Part shown: positions 25,256 to 34,244 of the stretch, in pieces
Layout: every line of letters begins with the position of its first letter
How positions within the stretch are numbered: the stretch's first letter is position 1
Assembly (NCBI GenBank): GCA_905234755.1
Contig: CAJOIT010000001.1
Span: forward strand, 372,001-436,000
Source of the DNA: an uncultured Bacteroidales bacterium
GTDB lineage: Bacteria > Bacteroidota > Bacteroidia > Bacteroidales > ML635J-15
DNA: 64,000 nt
Direction: 5' to 3'
The notes under the pieces: generated by a model
The model's database searches: none
The model's input: the letters and a program-made list of their open reading frames with translations, nothing else
Told to the model about the DNA's origin: nothing
Made by a program: the position numbers and the translations under genes

Positions 25256-25652
25256 GTCGCTTGAAGGTGGAGGAAAACATATTTTCGTTCAATGCACAAT
25301 ACTTGGACAAAAGTATTTCATGCTGATTGACACGGGCTGTTCCAACACAGTGTTCGATAGTGGTGCCGAAATATTTTCGGGCATTCGTTTGCACGACATA
25401 AAGGACAATGGAAAGAATTTCAGTCTGAACGCTGCGATTGATGATGTTAAGGTTGGTAGAATCAAGGACTTCGTTATAGGCAAGTTTAGTGTTAACATAA
25501 ATCGCGCTGTATTCATTAGTCTCGACCACATCAACGCCCTCTACGAAAGCATGATAGGTTGTAAGATTATTGGCATACTCGGCAGCGATTTCCTTAAAAA
25601 ATACAAGGCGGTGATTGACTTTGGAGCAGGAAATATGACATTGAAAAAATAG
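25227..25652 (+). CDS. Retropepsin-like aspartic protease
   Basis: About 141 residues from the ATG at 25227 (MQYTSRITIKSLEGGG); ATG 25203 would add eight Gln/Lys-rich residues. The active-site motif is FMLIDTGCSNTVFDSGAE (DTG), and the conserved second part is IGILGSDFLKKYKAVIDF, as in the clan AA aspartyl proteases (gag-asp / TIGR02281-like). One DTG per chain implies an active dimer. It overlaps the end of the antiporter gene by 29 bases in another frame, so translation may be coupled. The overlap explains the low-complexity tail of the antiporter. Target unknown. Confidence 0.8.
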   Translation: MQYTSRITIKSLEGGGKHIFVQCTILGQKYFMLIDTGCSNTVFDSGAEIFSGIRLHDIKDNGKNFSLNAAIDDVKVGRIKDFVIGKFSVNINRAVFISLDHINALYESMIGCKIIGILGSDFLKKYKAVIDFGAGNMTLKK

Positions 25653-25684
25653 TTATATTTTTGACAGATTATCAATTAAAACTT

Positions 25685-26404
25685 ATGAAAACGAAATTTT
25701 TTATATCACTACTCGTTGTAGCAATGAGTATTATGTTTATAAGTTGCGACCGTGGACCTTTTAGTGTGTTCAAACCTAACGAAGAACTTTTTGAATATAC
25801 TTGCTATGACAAAGGCAGTTATTGGGTTTATGAGGATTCTGCAACACACGAAACCGATAGCATCGCAGTTATCACCAAACCGGAAAAAGCTGTTTCTTCA
25901 GACAATAGGTCAGGTACAGCTTCTAAAGTAAAGACATTTAAATATAAGTACAATTATGTAAATAACAATAAATCCATAAGCGATACCATTTCATTTGAAC
26001 CAACGATATACGGTAATATGCATAGTACAGGTTTTTATAGCAATTTCCCCGAAGACTATTACTTATTTCCAAGATATCCTTATGGAAAAACGGTTCGATC
26101 TGCTTACGCTCTTACATATATTAACTTGCGAAATCCAGTAAATGACACTAATAACATGGCTTATTATCCACATCATAATAAATTTTATCAATCGTTAGAA
26201 ATTGGAGCGAACAGATTTAATCTAGTGAAACGTTTTGTAATTAAGGATAACATTAAGTTTGGTCCTAGGTTTGATTCTGTTATCACTTACTGGGCAAAGA
26301 ATATCGGTGTTATCCGATGCGAATGTTACGATTCCTCTGGTGCAGCAATAATGAATCTAATAAGATATGATGTGAAAAATGTAAAGAAAAAAGAATTATA
26401 TTAA
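25685..26404 (+). CDS. Lipoprotein of unknown function
   Basis: 239 residues from the ATG at 25685 (MKTKFFISLLVVAMSIMFISCDRGPF, landmark only; lipobox FISC). The upstream TTG frame is not used. The mature part has beta-rich character with DKGSYWVYEDSATHETDSI near the start, a pattern seen in small Bacteroidota lipoproteins of unknown function, and ends in Lys-rich KNVKKKELY. I do not recognise a family. It is more AT-rich than the genes on either side. Confidence 0.7.
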   Translation: MKTKFFISLLVVAMSIMFISCDRGPFSVFKPNEELFEYTCYDKGSYWVYEDSATHETDSIAVITKPEKAVSSDNRSGTASKVKTFKYKYNYVNNNKSISDTISFEPTIYGNMHSTGFYSNFPEDYYLFPRYPYGKTVRSAYALTYINLRNPVNDTNNMAYYPHHNKFYQSLEIGANRFNLVKRFVIKDNIKFGPRFDSVITYWAKNIGVIRCECYDSSGAAIMNLIRYDVKNVKKKELY

Positions 26405-26442
26405 AATAGAAAAATGATAACAATATTTAAGACTTTCTATGT

Positions 26443-26581
26443 CCTTCGGGATTTGTAATCCCGAAGGTAAGAGTATAAGGATATTTTATCCGCTAAATTT
26501 TTTTCTCCAAAACTCTATTGTACATTAATTTATTTCCCATATTTCGACACAAGACGGCAGAGTTTTTTCCTGCCGTTTTTT
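26443..26581. terminator. Palindrome and rho-independent terminator after the lipoprotein gene
   Basis: The gap 26405-26694 has no gene. 26443-26467 is CCTTCGGGATT-TGT-AATCCCGAAGG, an 11-base-arm hairpin without a T tail, probably another dispersed repeat. 26554-26576 is ACGGCAG, nine-base loop, CTGCCGT, followed by T, a probable plus-strand terminator. TATATTTG near 26645 may be the -7 box of secDF. Confidence 0.65.
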
Positions 26582-26694
26582 AGTTGTTTTCCACACCAAA
26601 AAAATAAAAAAAATTATCTGTCATTCTTTTTGAAAAAAACACTATATTTGCGACCTTAAAAATTTTATGTAAACTTAGTAAAAATTTAGTAAAA

Positions 26695-29600
26695 ATGCGT
26701 AACAGAGGAGCGATTATTTTATTATCGGTACTGCTTGCAATCATCAGCTTGTACTACCTCTCTTTCACATTCGTAGTGAACAAGGTAGAAGGCGATGCAG
26801 AAGAATACGCGCAAGCATACGTTGATAACGGAAATTATGGCAATCTTACAGATGCCGAGCGCAACAGCCTTATCGACAGGCAAAAGAAAGCGTACTTGGA
26901 TTCTGTTGACAATCAAGTGGTGTGGAGATACATCAAGAAATACACCTATAAGGATTGCAAGGAAAGAGAACTTAACTTAGGTTTGGACCTGAAGGGCGGT
27001 ATGAACATTTCTATGGAAATTTCTGCCGAAGATGTGCTTTTGTCATTGGCAAGAGACAACAACGACCCTGCACTTCAGGCTGCAATCGAAAATGCTAGAA
27101 AGCAGACATCAGATCAGACCGGTACAAGTTTCATCGAAACTTTCGGCAAGGCTTACAAGGAATTGCAGATGGCAGACAAGCCAGCAATGGCATTCCATTT
27201 CGCAACATCGCAGAATCAGGACAAGATCCAGATAACATCAACTGATGAAGAAGTAATCGATTACTTGACAAAGGAATACGATGCAGCAATCGGTAATGCT
27301 TACGATGTTATCAACAAGCGTATCGACCAGTTCGGCGTTGTTCAGCCTAACATTCAGAAGGACGTTGCTGTAAAGGGTGTTTTCCACATCGAACTTCCTG
27401 GCATCAAGGATCCGGAACGTGTTGAAAAACTCTTGAAGCAGGCTGCTGTTCTCGAATTCTGGGAAACCTACAACTACGATGAAATTCGTGCTTCCCTCAT
27501 TGCTGCAGACCAGACAATCGTAGCATTGAAGAAGGCAGAAGCATCAAGGGGTAGCAATAGCGAACCAGTTGCTGAAGCAACCGAAGAAGTTGCCGAAGCT
27601 GAAACTGCTGAAGTTGTTGCTGAAGCCGACACCACCGCAGTTGCAGATACCGCAGCAACCGAAGAAAACACTGAAGAAGTTAGCACCGACAGCGAATATT
27701 CAATATTTAACAGGTTACTTGCTCAGGCAGGTGGACATAGCGTAGGCGGACCATGCATAGGTTTCGCAAAGAAAGCCGACATGGAATCCATTATGGCCGA
27801 CCTCAACCGCAAGGAAGTTAAGGGCTTGTTCAAGAAGGACCTCCAGTTCGCATGGGGCTTCAAGGAAGTAAAGGACGCTCCAGGTTATTATGAACTTATT
27901 GCCCTCAAGGCATCGAAGGACGGCAAGGCTGCCCTCAACGGTGAAGTTGTTACAGATGCTCGTCAGGAATTCGGTCAGACCCGTGCTACTGCAGAAGTTA
28001 CAATGGCAATGAACAATACAGGTTCTACACAGTGGGCAAGAATCACAAAGGAAAACATTGGCAGATGCATTGCTATTGTTCTTGATAACGCTGTCTACTC
28101 TTATCCAAGGGTTAACGATGAAATCAAGGGTGGTCGTTCACAAATCACAGGTGACTTCACACTCAACGAGGCAACCGACTTGGCAAATGTACTGAAGGCA
28201 GGTAAGATGACAGCTCCGGCAGTTATCCTTTCGAAGGAAGTTGTTGGTCCGTCACTTGGTCAGAAAGCTATCGATTCGGGTATGTACTCGTTCATCATCG
28301 CTTTCATCCTTGTACTTATCTACATGATTTTCTACTATAACAAGGCTGGTATCGTTGCCGATGTCGCTTTGATTTGCAACCTCTTCCTAATATTTGGTGT
28401 AATGGCATCGCTTGGTGCTGTTCTCACTCTCCCAGGTATCGCAGGTATGGTACTTACAATAGGTATGTCGGTCGATGCTAACGTTCTTATTTACGAGCGT
28501 ATCCGTGAAGAAATGAGAGCTGGCAAGATGATTAAGTCGGCTGTGGCTGATGGTTACAAGAACGCTTATTCGGCAATCCTCGACTCCAACATCACTACTA
28601 TTCTTATAGGTATAGTTCTTGCTTACTTCGGTGTTGGTCCTGTTAGAGGTTTCGCAACCACTCTTATTATAGGTATCCTCACATCATTGTTCACAGCTAT
28701 CTTCATCACCCGTATCATCATTACCAAGATGCTTGATAAGGACAGAAAGGTTACCGTTGGCAACAAGCTCACAAACAATGCTTTCACCAACTTGCATTTT
28801 GACTTCCTCAAGGGTAGCAAGATTGCATTCATTATTTCTGGTACATTGATAGTTGTAGGTATCATTTCATTGTGCACTTTGGGCTTGAAGCAGGGTATCG
28901 ACTTCACAGGTGGTCGTAACTATGTTGTTAAGTTCGAAAACAATGTTGTTCCCGAAGAAGTTGCCAATGCTCTCGAAGGCGTTTATGGCGACCGTCCAAT
29001 CGTTAAGACTTTCGGTGATGCAAATCAGGTTAAGATTACAACCCAGTACAAGATTGACCAGATAAAGGACAAGGCTGCTGGCGAAGAAGCTGATAACTTG
29101 CTTTACGAAGGTTTGAAGAACGGAAACTTCCTGCCAGCTGACGTTGACAAGGATAAGTTCTTCAGCGATTACCGTCAGACATCGCAGGTTGTAGGACCTA
29201 CAGTTGCTGACGACATCAAGACAAAGTCATCTGTTGCTATTCTCCTCGGACTTGTGGTTATGTTCCTCTACATCCTCCTCAGGTTCCGCAAGTGGCAGTA
29301 TTCACTCGGTGCAACAGTTGCTTTGATACACGACGTTTTGATAACCCTCGGTATTTTCTCGTTGCTCTACTCGGTAATGCCGTTCAATATGGAAATCGAC
29401 CAGGCATTCATCGCAGCAATCCTGACAATCGTAGGTTACTCAATCAACGATACCGTGGTTATCTTCGACCGTATCAGGGAATACACAGGACTCTATCCAA
29501 ATCGTGACAGAAAGTCGGTTATCAACTCGGCAGTAAATAGCACGGTTGGTCGTACAATCAACACCTCAATGACAACCTTGGTGGTATTGCTCGCAATATT

Positions 29601-29742
29601 CATCTTCGGCGGTGAATCAATCAGAGGCTTCTGCTTCGCATTGCTCATCGGTGTTATCGTAGGTACATACTCTTCAATATTCATTGCTTCCCCAATGGCT
29701 TATCTTTTGGGCGTTGGCAAGAAGAAAGAAGAAAAGAAATAA
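26695..29742 (+). CDS. secDF: Fused SecD-SecF protein-export subunit
   Basis: 1015 residues. SecD half: N-terminal helix, LGLDLKGGMNISMEI, periplasmic domain, GQTRATAEVTM, and helices with IGMSVDANVLIYERIREEM. SecF half: GIDFTGGRNYVVKF and YSINDTVVIFDRIREY. SecDF uses the proton gradient to complete translocation through SecYEG. Between about residues 285 and 335 is an Ala/Glu/Val/Thr-rich acidic insert (EVAEAETAEVVAEADTTAV), probably a flexible periplasmic linker and unusual in length. Codon choice is biased to C-ending codons, as expected for high expression. Single-gene unit with its own terminator. Confidence 0.97.
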   Translation: MRNRGAIILLSVLLAIISLYYLSFTFVVNKVEGDAEEYAQAYVDNGNYGNLTDAERNSLIDRQKKAYLDSVDNQVVWRYIKKYTYKDCKERELNLGLDLKGGMNISMEISAEDVLLSLARDNNDPALQAAIENARKQTSDQTGTSFIETFGKAYKELQMADKPAMAFHFATSQNQDKIQITSTDEEVIDYLTKEYDAAIGNAYDVINKRIDQFGVVQPNIQKDVAVKGVFHIELPGIKDPERVEKLLKQAAVLEFWETYNYDEIRASLIAADQTIVALKKAEASRGSNSEPVAEATEEVAEAETAEVVAEADTTAVADTAATEENTEEVSTDSEYSIFNRLLAQAGGHSVGGPCIGFAKKADMESIMADLNRKEVKGLFKKDLQFAWGFKEVKDAPGYYELIALKASKDGKAALNGEVVTDARQEFGQTRATAEVTMAMNNTGSTQWARITKENIGRCIAIVLDNAVYSYPRVNDEIKGGRSQITGDFTLNEATDLANVLKAGKMTAPAVILSKEVVGPSLGQKAIDSGMYSFIIAFILVLIYMIFYYNKAGIVADVALICNLFLIFGVMASLGAVLTLPGIAGMVLTIGMSVDANVLIYERIREEMRAGKMIKSAVADGYKNAYSAILDSNITTILIGIVLAYFGVGPVRGFATTLIIGILTSLFTAIFITRIIITKMLDKDRKVTVGNKLTNNAFTNLHFDFLKGSKIAFIISGTLIVVGIISLCTLGLKQGIDFTGGRNYVVKFENNVVPEEVANALEGVYGDRPIVKTFGDANQVKITTQYKIDQIKDKAAGEEADNLLYEGLKNGNFLPADVDKDKFFSDYRQTSQVVGPTVADDIKTKSSVAILLGLVVMFLYILLRFRKWQYSLGATVALIHDVLITLGIFSLLYSVMPFNMEIDQAFIAAILTIVGYSINDTVVIFDRIREYTGLYPNRDRKSVINSAVNSTVGRTINTSMTTLVVLLAIFIFGGESIRGFCFALLIGVIVGTYSSIFIASPMAYLLGVGKKKEEKK

Positions 29743-29758
29743 AACATACAAACGAAGA

Positions 29759-29781
29759 AAGGCTGTCCTGCAGCCTTTTTT
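29759..29781 (+). terminator. Terminator of secDF
   Basis: AAGGCTG (29759-29765), five-base loop, CAGCCTT (29771-29777), then T run. Confidence 0.85.
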
Positions 29782-29820
29782 CGTTATTGAAGAGAAAATT
29801 AATTTAATAATAGATGATAT

Positions 29821-32757
29821 ATGAGACAATTAGCATTAGTATTAGTAGTATTCGCACTTGTAATGACAGGTTGCAAGAAGTCGGCTAACAACGGACACGA
29901 AACCAAAACCGCCAAGGACGCAAACGGTTACAGCTACGAATATGTAGAAAACGACCCATCGGGTACAAGAATCTACACATTGGACAACGGTTTGAAAATT
30001 TACCTTGCAGTAAACAAGGATGAACCGAGAATACAAACCTATATCGCAGTAAGGGCTGGTGCAAAGAACGACCCACGCGAAACAACAGGTCTTGCTCACT
30101 ACTTTGAGCACATGATGTTCAAGGGAACTGACAAGATTGGAACAAAGGACTGGGAAAAGGAAAGCGTTTTGATTCAGGCAATCAGCGACAAGTTCGAAGA
30201 ACACGCTGCTGAAACCGACCCTGAAAAGAAAACTGCAATCTACGCACAGATCGACAGCCTTTCACAGCTCGCATCGCAGTACGCAATCGCAAACGAGTAC
30301 GACAAGATTTGTTCGATTCTCGGTGCTACTGGAACAAACGCATGGACATCTTACGAAGAAACCGTTTATGTAAACGAAATTCCATCAAACGAAATCGACC
30401 GTTGGGCAAAGGTTGAGAGCGAAAGATTCCAGAACCTTGTTCTCCGTCTTTTCCACACCGAATTGGAAACTATCTTCGAAGAGTTCAACATGAACCAGGA
30501 CCGCGATGGTCGTAGACTCAGCAACACCATTTTTGCAAAACTCTTCAAAAACCATCCTTACGGAACAGCTATCATCGGCAAGGGCGAACACCTGAAGAAC
30601 CCGTCAATGGCAAATGTTATGAAGTTCAAGGCAAACTACTATGTTCCTAACAACATTGCAATATGTATGTCAGGTGACCTCGATTTCGAAGAAACCGTAA
30701 AGATTATCGACAAGTACTGGGGCAAAATGCAAAGGAACGATAACATTCCCGAATTCACCTACACTCCAGAAGAAGAAAGAACTGCTGTTGAAGAATTTGA
30801 AATCCACGGACCAGAACCAGAAAATGTATGTGTTGTATGGCGTACTCAGGGTAACAAGTCGCAGGAAGCTAAGTACTTGTCTATGATTGGCCAGATTCTC
30901 TACAACGGCAAGGCTGGTCTTATGGACCTTGACCTCAACACCGCACAGAAGGTAATGGGCGCATACGCATACGGCTATGCACTTAACGACTACGGAATGT
31001 TTGAAATGACAGGTATGCCACGCGAAGGTCAGAGCCTCGAAGAAGTTAAGGATTTGATGATGGCAGAACTCGAAAAGGTTAAGAAGGGCGAATTTGAAGA
31101 ATGGTTGCTCGAAGCAATTGTAAACGACATGAAGCTTGACCAGATTAAGCGCATCGAAGGAAATAGCATTGCCTACTCGTTCGTAGATGCATTCATCTCG
31201 CAGACACCTTGGGAAGAAGAAATTTTCGACATCGAGAAATACGAAAAGATGACTAAGGACTCTCTCGTAAAGTTTGCCAACGAATTCTTCAAGGACAACT
31301 ATCTTGTTGCATACAAGCGCATGGGTGAACCCGACAATGTAATGCACGTTGACAAGCCAGCTATCACTCAGCTCAACATCGACCGCGCAAGCGAATCAGA
31401 ATTTGTTACCGAACTCAAGAAGCAGGAACCTGCATCTATCAGCCCCGAATTTGTTGACTATGCAGCAAAAATCCAGACTACTGAAATAGCAAAGGATTTG
31501 CCGATGAGCTACATTAAGAACGAAACAAACGAGTTGTTCTCATTGTACTACATTCTTGATATGGGTAAGGACAACGACAAGAAATTGGCACTCGCAGTTG
31601 ATTATCTCGACTATCTTGGTACTACAGAAAAGAGCGTTGAAAAACTTGCTGAAGAATGGTATCGTCTCGGTTGCAACTTCTATGTAAGCAGCGGTTCAGA
31701 CAGATGCTATGTTTACATTAGTGGCCTCGATGAAAACCTTGAAACAGCAATGAAGCTCATGGAAGAAATCCTTGCTAATGTAAAGCCAGACAAGGAAGTT
31801 TACGACGAATATGTAAACAGCATCCTTAAGGGACGTGCCAACACTAAGCTTAACAAGAATGCGATACTTAGCGGACTTGTTTCACGCTCGAAGTATGGCG
31901 AGGACTCACGCTTTACAAACAACCTCAGCGAGGAAGAACTCAAGGCAATCGATCCTGAAGAACTTACCAATATCGTAAAGGACATGCTTAACTACAAGCA
32001 CCAGATTTTCTACTACGGTCCGCGCAAGATGGATGATGTCGCAAAGGTTATAAAGGAAAACCACAATGTTTCTGGCAACTATAAGGATTACCCTGTCGCA
32101 AAGGAATATGTAGAACGTGAATACGACAAGCCACAGGTTCTCTTCGTAAACTATCCGATGACACAGGTATTCATCGAATTGGTTTCGAAGGATGTTAAGT
32201 TCGACAGGTCGTTGATGCCAATCTCGACAATGTTCAACGAATACTACGGTGGTTCAATGTCGAGCATAGTATTCCAGGAAATCCGTGAAGCAAAGAGCTT
32301 GGCATACGGTTGCTACGCAGGCTACAGCGAAGCATATAAGAAAGATCAATCCAACTATGTAATTGGATACCTCAGCACTCAGCCCGACAAGATGAAGGAA
32401 GCTCTTGAGGCTCTCGGCGAACTCATGAACGAACTCAAGCAGTCGCCAGAATCGTTTGAAATCAGCCGTCAGGCAATTATCAGCCAGATAAACACCGAAA
32501 GAATAATAAAGAGCGGTATCTTCTGGAACTACCTTTCAAATAAGGAACTCGGAATCGAAAACGACTACCGCAAGGAAGTTTACGAAGCTGTTAAGAATTT
32601 CACACTCGAAGATGCAACCAAGTTCTTTGATGAACACATCAAGGGAAAAACCTTCGACATTATGATTGTAGGTCCAAAGGAAAAGGTTGATTTCAACTTG
32701 CTCAAGAAGTACGGTGATGTAAAGGAACTTACAGTTGACGAAGTTTTCAATTTCTAA
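29821..32757 (+). CDS. M16 family zinc metallopeptidase, lipoprotein
   Basis: 978 residues. The lipobox is VMTGCKK (Cys18). The inverted zinc motif HYFEH is at 93-97 (HxxEH), with the distal Glu probably in ETIFEEFNM around residue 220. An insert of about 75 residues separates the two parts, as in several M16 lipoproteins of Bacteroidota. The second half has the inactive M16 domain with YYGGSMSSIVFQEIREAKSLAYG (landmark). It is predicted to be a periplasm- or surface-facing peptidase of pitrilysin type. It follows secDF but a terminator lies between them; codon use is similarly biased, suggesting strong expression. Confidence 0.94.
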   Translation: MRQLALVLVVFALVMTGCKKSANNGHETKTAKDANGYSYEYVENDPSGTRIYTLDNGLKIYLAVNKDEPRIQTYIAVRAGAKNDPRETTGLAHYFEHMMFKGTDKIGTKDWEKESVLIQAISDKFEEHAAETDPEKKTAIYAQIDSLSQLASQYAIANEYDKICSILGATGTNAWTSYEETVYVNEIPSNEIDRWAKVESERFQNLVLRLFHTELETIFEEFNMNQDRDGRRLSNTIFAKLFKNHPYGTAIIGKGEHLKNPSMANVMKFKANYYVPNNIAICMSGDLDFEETVKIIDKYWGKMQRNDNIPEFTYTPEEERTAVEEFEIHGPEPENVCVVWRTQGNKSQEAKYLSMIGQILYNGKAGLMDLDLNTAQKVMGAYAYGYALNDYGMFEMTGMPREGQSLEEVKDLMMAELEKVKKGEFEEWLLEAIVNDMKLDQIKRIEGNSIAYSFVDAFISQTPWEEEIFDIEKYEKMTKDSLVKFANEFFKDNYLVAYKRMGEPDNVMHVDKPAITQLNIDRASESEFVTELKKQEPASISPEFVDYAAKIQTTEIAKDLPMSYIKNETNELFSLYYILDMGKDNDKKLALAVDYLDYLGTTEKSVEKLAEEWYRLGCNFYVSSGSDRCYVYISGLDENLETAMKLMEEILANVKPDKEVYDEYVNSILKGRANTKLNKNAILSGLVSRSKYGEDSRFTNNLSEEELKAIDPEELTNIVKDMLNYKHQIFYYGPRKMDDVAKVIKENHNVSGNYKDYPVAKEYVEREYDKPQVLFVNYPMTQVFIELVSKDVKFDRSLMPISTMFNEYYGGSMSSIVFQEIREAKSLAYGCYAGYSEAYKKDQSNYVIGYLSTQPDKMKEALEALGELMNELKQSPESFEISRQAIISQINTERIIKSGIFWNYLSNKELGIENDYRKEVYEAVKNFTLEDATKFFDEHIKGKTFDIMIVGPKEKVDFNLLKKYGDVKELTVDEVFNF

Positions 32758-32778
32758 AATTGTTACTGACACTAGATA

Positions 32779-32809
32779 AAATGGCGGCTAATAACCGCCA
32801 TTTTTTTTT
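32779..32809 (+). terminator. Terminator of the M16 peptidase gene
   Basis: AAATGGCGG (32779-32787), seven-base loop, CCGCCATTT (32795-32803), nine T in total. Confidence 0.88.
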
Positions 32810-32936
32810 CATGATAATCCGCAGAGAAAAACATTGCCTTGTCTTATTCCTAATCCGAACAAAAGCATTACCTTTGCACCTGCAATTTTTCAACGGAATT
32901 GTGTATTCAAAGTATTGATTAACAAAATTTTATAAT

Positions 32937-33881
32937 ATGACAAAGGAAAAAATATTCTCGAAGCAGTGGTTCTTTTCCTACTTTTTGGTATTTATAGGTA
33001 GCCTCCTATTTGCCGTAGGTGATGTGATGTTTGTAAATCCATATCACATGGCACCGGGTGGAACTTACGGTCTGTCGAATGTGCTTAATGCAATATGGCC
33101 ATGGAAGGTGAGTTTATATGCAATCTGTATGGATATTCCGCTACTTATAATAGGTACGGTAATTCTCGGACCTAAATTCGGTATTAAGACTATTGTGTCG
33201 ACTATACTGATATTTTGTTTTACCTTCTTGCTTGAAATGTTCTGGGGTTATGTTCCTGTAATCCACGATGGCGCTATAATGCAAGCTCCAATTGATGGTG
33301 TAAGCATGGTTGAGATTCCAAACAATGGAGGCTGGTTCATTCCAGATTATTTCCTTAATACTGTTGTTTCGGGTATAATTTATGGTCTTGCAATAGGTTT
33401 GGTTTTCAAGTCGGGTGCAACATCGGGTGGAAGCGATATTATCTCGATGATACTTCACAAGTACACCAAGATTTCGCTTGGAACGCTTGTTTTAATTGTC
33501 GATAGTATCATTACATTGACTTCGCTTGCACTTGGTGATTTCCGTCTGCCAATCTACTCAATCATCCTCATTTTCATCGAGAGCAAGGTTATTGACATTG
33601 TGGTTGAAGGTGTAAAGAGCTACAAGACGATTTTCATTGTCAGCGACAAGTACGAGGAAGTCCGCCAGATGATTATCAACGACCTTGAGCGCGGTGGTAC
33701 TTGCATGAAAGGCATTGGAATGTACAACGGCAAGGAGCGCAATTTCATATATACCACAGTTTCGCGCCGTGAGTTCACTCACCTCAAGGAACAAATCTAC
33801 GACATTGACCCAGAAGCCTTCATCAATGTTATCGATAGTAATGAGATTCTCGGAAACGGCTTCAAGGCGATAAAGGAATAA
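32937..33881 (+). CDS. YitT family membrane protein (DUF161 + DUF2179)
   Basis: 314 residues. Five to six membrane segments fill about residues 12-215 (YFLVFIGSLLFAVGDVMFV, APGGTYGLSNVLN, GLVFKSGATSGGSDIISMIL, the last a family hallmark). The C-terminal soluble DUF2179 domain (about 225-300) has RGGTCMKGIGMYNGKERN and IDPEAFINVIDSNEILGNGF. YitT proteins are inner-membrane proteins of uncertain transport role. Single gene. Confidence 0.92.
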   Translation: MTKEKIFSKQWFFSYFLVFIGSLLFAVGDVMFVNPYHMAPGGTYGLSNVLNAIWPWKVSLYAICMDIPLLIIGTVILGPKFGIKTIVSTILIFCFTFLLEMFWGYVPVIHDGAIMQAPIDGVSMVEIPNNGGWFIPDYFLNTVVSGIIYGLAIGLVFKSGATSGGSDIISMILHKYTKISLGTLVLIVDSIITLTSLALGDFRLPIYSIILIFIESKVIDIVVEGVKSYKTIFIVSDKYEEVRQMIINDLERGGTCMKGIGMYNGKERNFIYTTVSRREFTHLKEQIYDIDPEAFINVIDSNEILGNGFKAIKE

Positions 33882-33904
33882 CAGAAATGTTTGTGGCAAT
33901 ATGG

Positions 33905-33940
33905 TATGGGTAGGTTTTCAAACCTGCCCATATTTATTTT
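33905..33940 (+). terminator. Terminator of the YitT gene
   Basis: TATGGGTAGGTT / AACCTGCCCATA hairpin (one G-U pair) followed by a T-rich stretch. The rest of the gap to 34189 contains no gene; at 34050 there is CTCGGAGAGGTT, a decayed relative of the REP palindromes at 8369-8739. Confidence 0.7.
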
Positions 33941-34189
33941 GTGCATGTGAATTGGTAAATATGCTGGCAAGTTGTATTGTCCAATTAGTCACAAGGATTG
34001 CGAGATTTATGGGCTTATTTTTGACACTTACACCGAAAATTTATGATAAACTCGGAGAGGTTACATATATTGTAGAATAATGCATTTATAATAAAGCATT
34101 GGCGCATGTTTTTGCCAACTGCAAAAACTGTGACAATGCAAAGTTTAACGGAGTAATTACAACCTCATATAATAAGAGCAATCAATAAC

Positions 34190-34218
34190 AAAAAAAAGGG
34201 CTACCCAAAGGTAGCCCT
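34190..34218 (-). terminator. Terminator of rpsA
   Basis: AGGGCTACC / GGTAGCCCT (34197-34205 and 34210-34218) with loop CAAA; followed on the minus strand by eight or more T. Confidence 0.9.
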
Positions 34219-34244
34219 AACCAAACAACATAATAACCATTAAA

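Noticed and set aside
34045..34070. CTCGGAGAGGTT resembling the REP palindromes of 8.4-8.7 kb
   Set aside because: Only one arm is intact and the match is short; may be chance or an old remnant.
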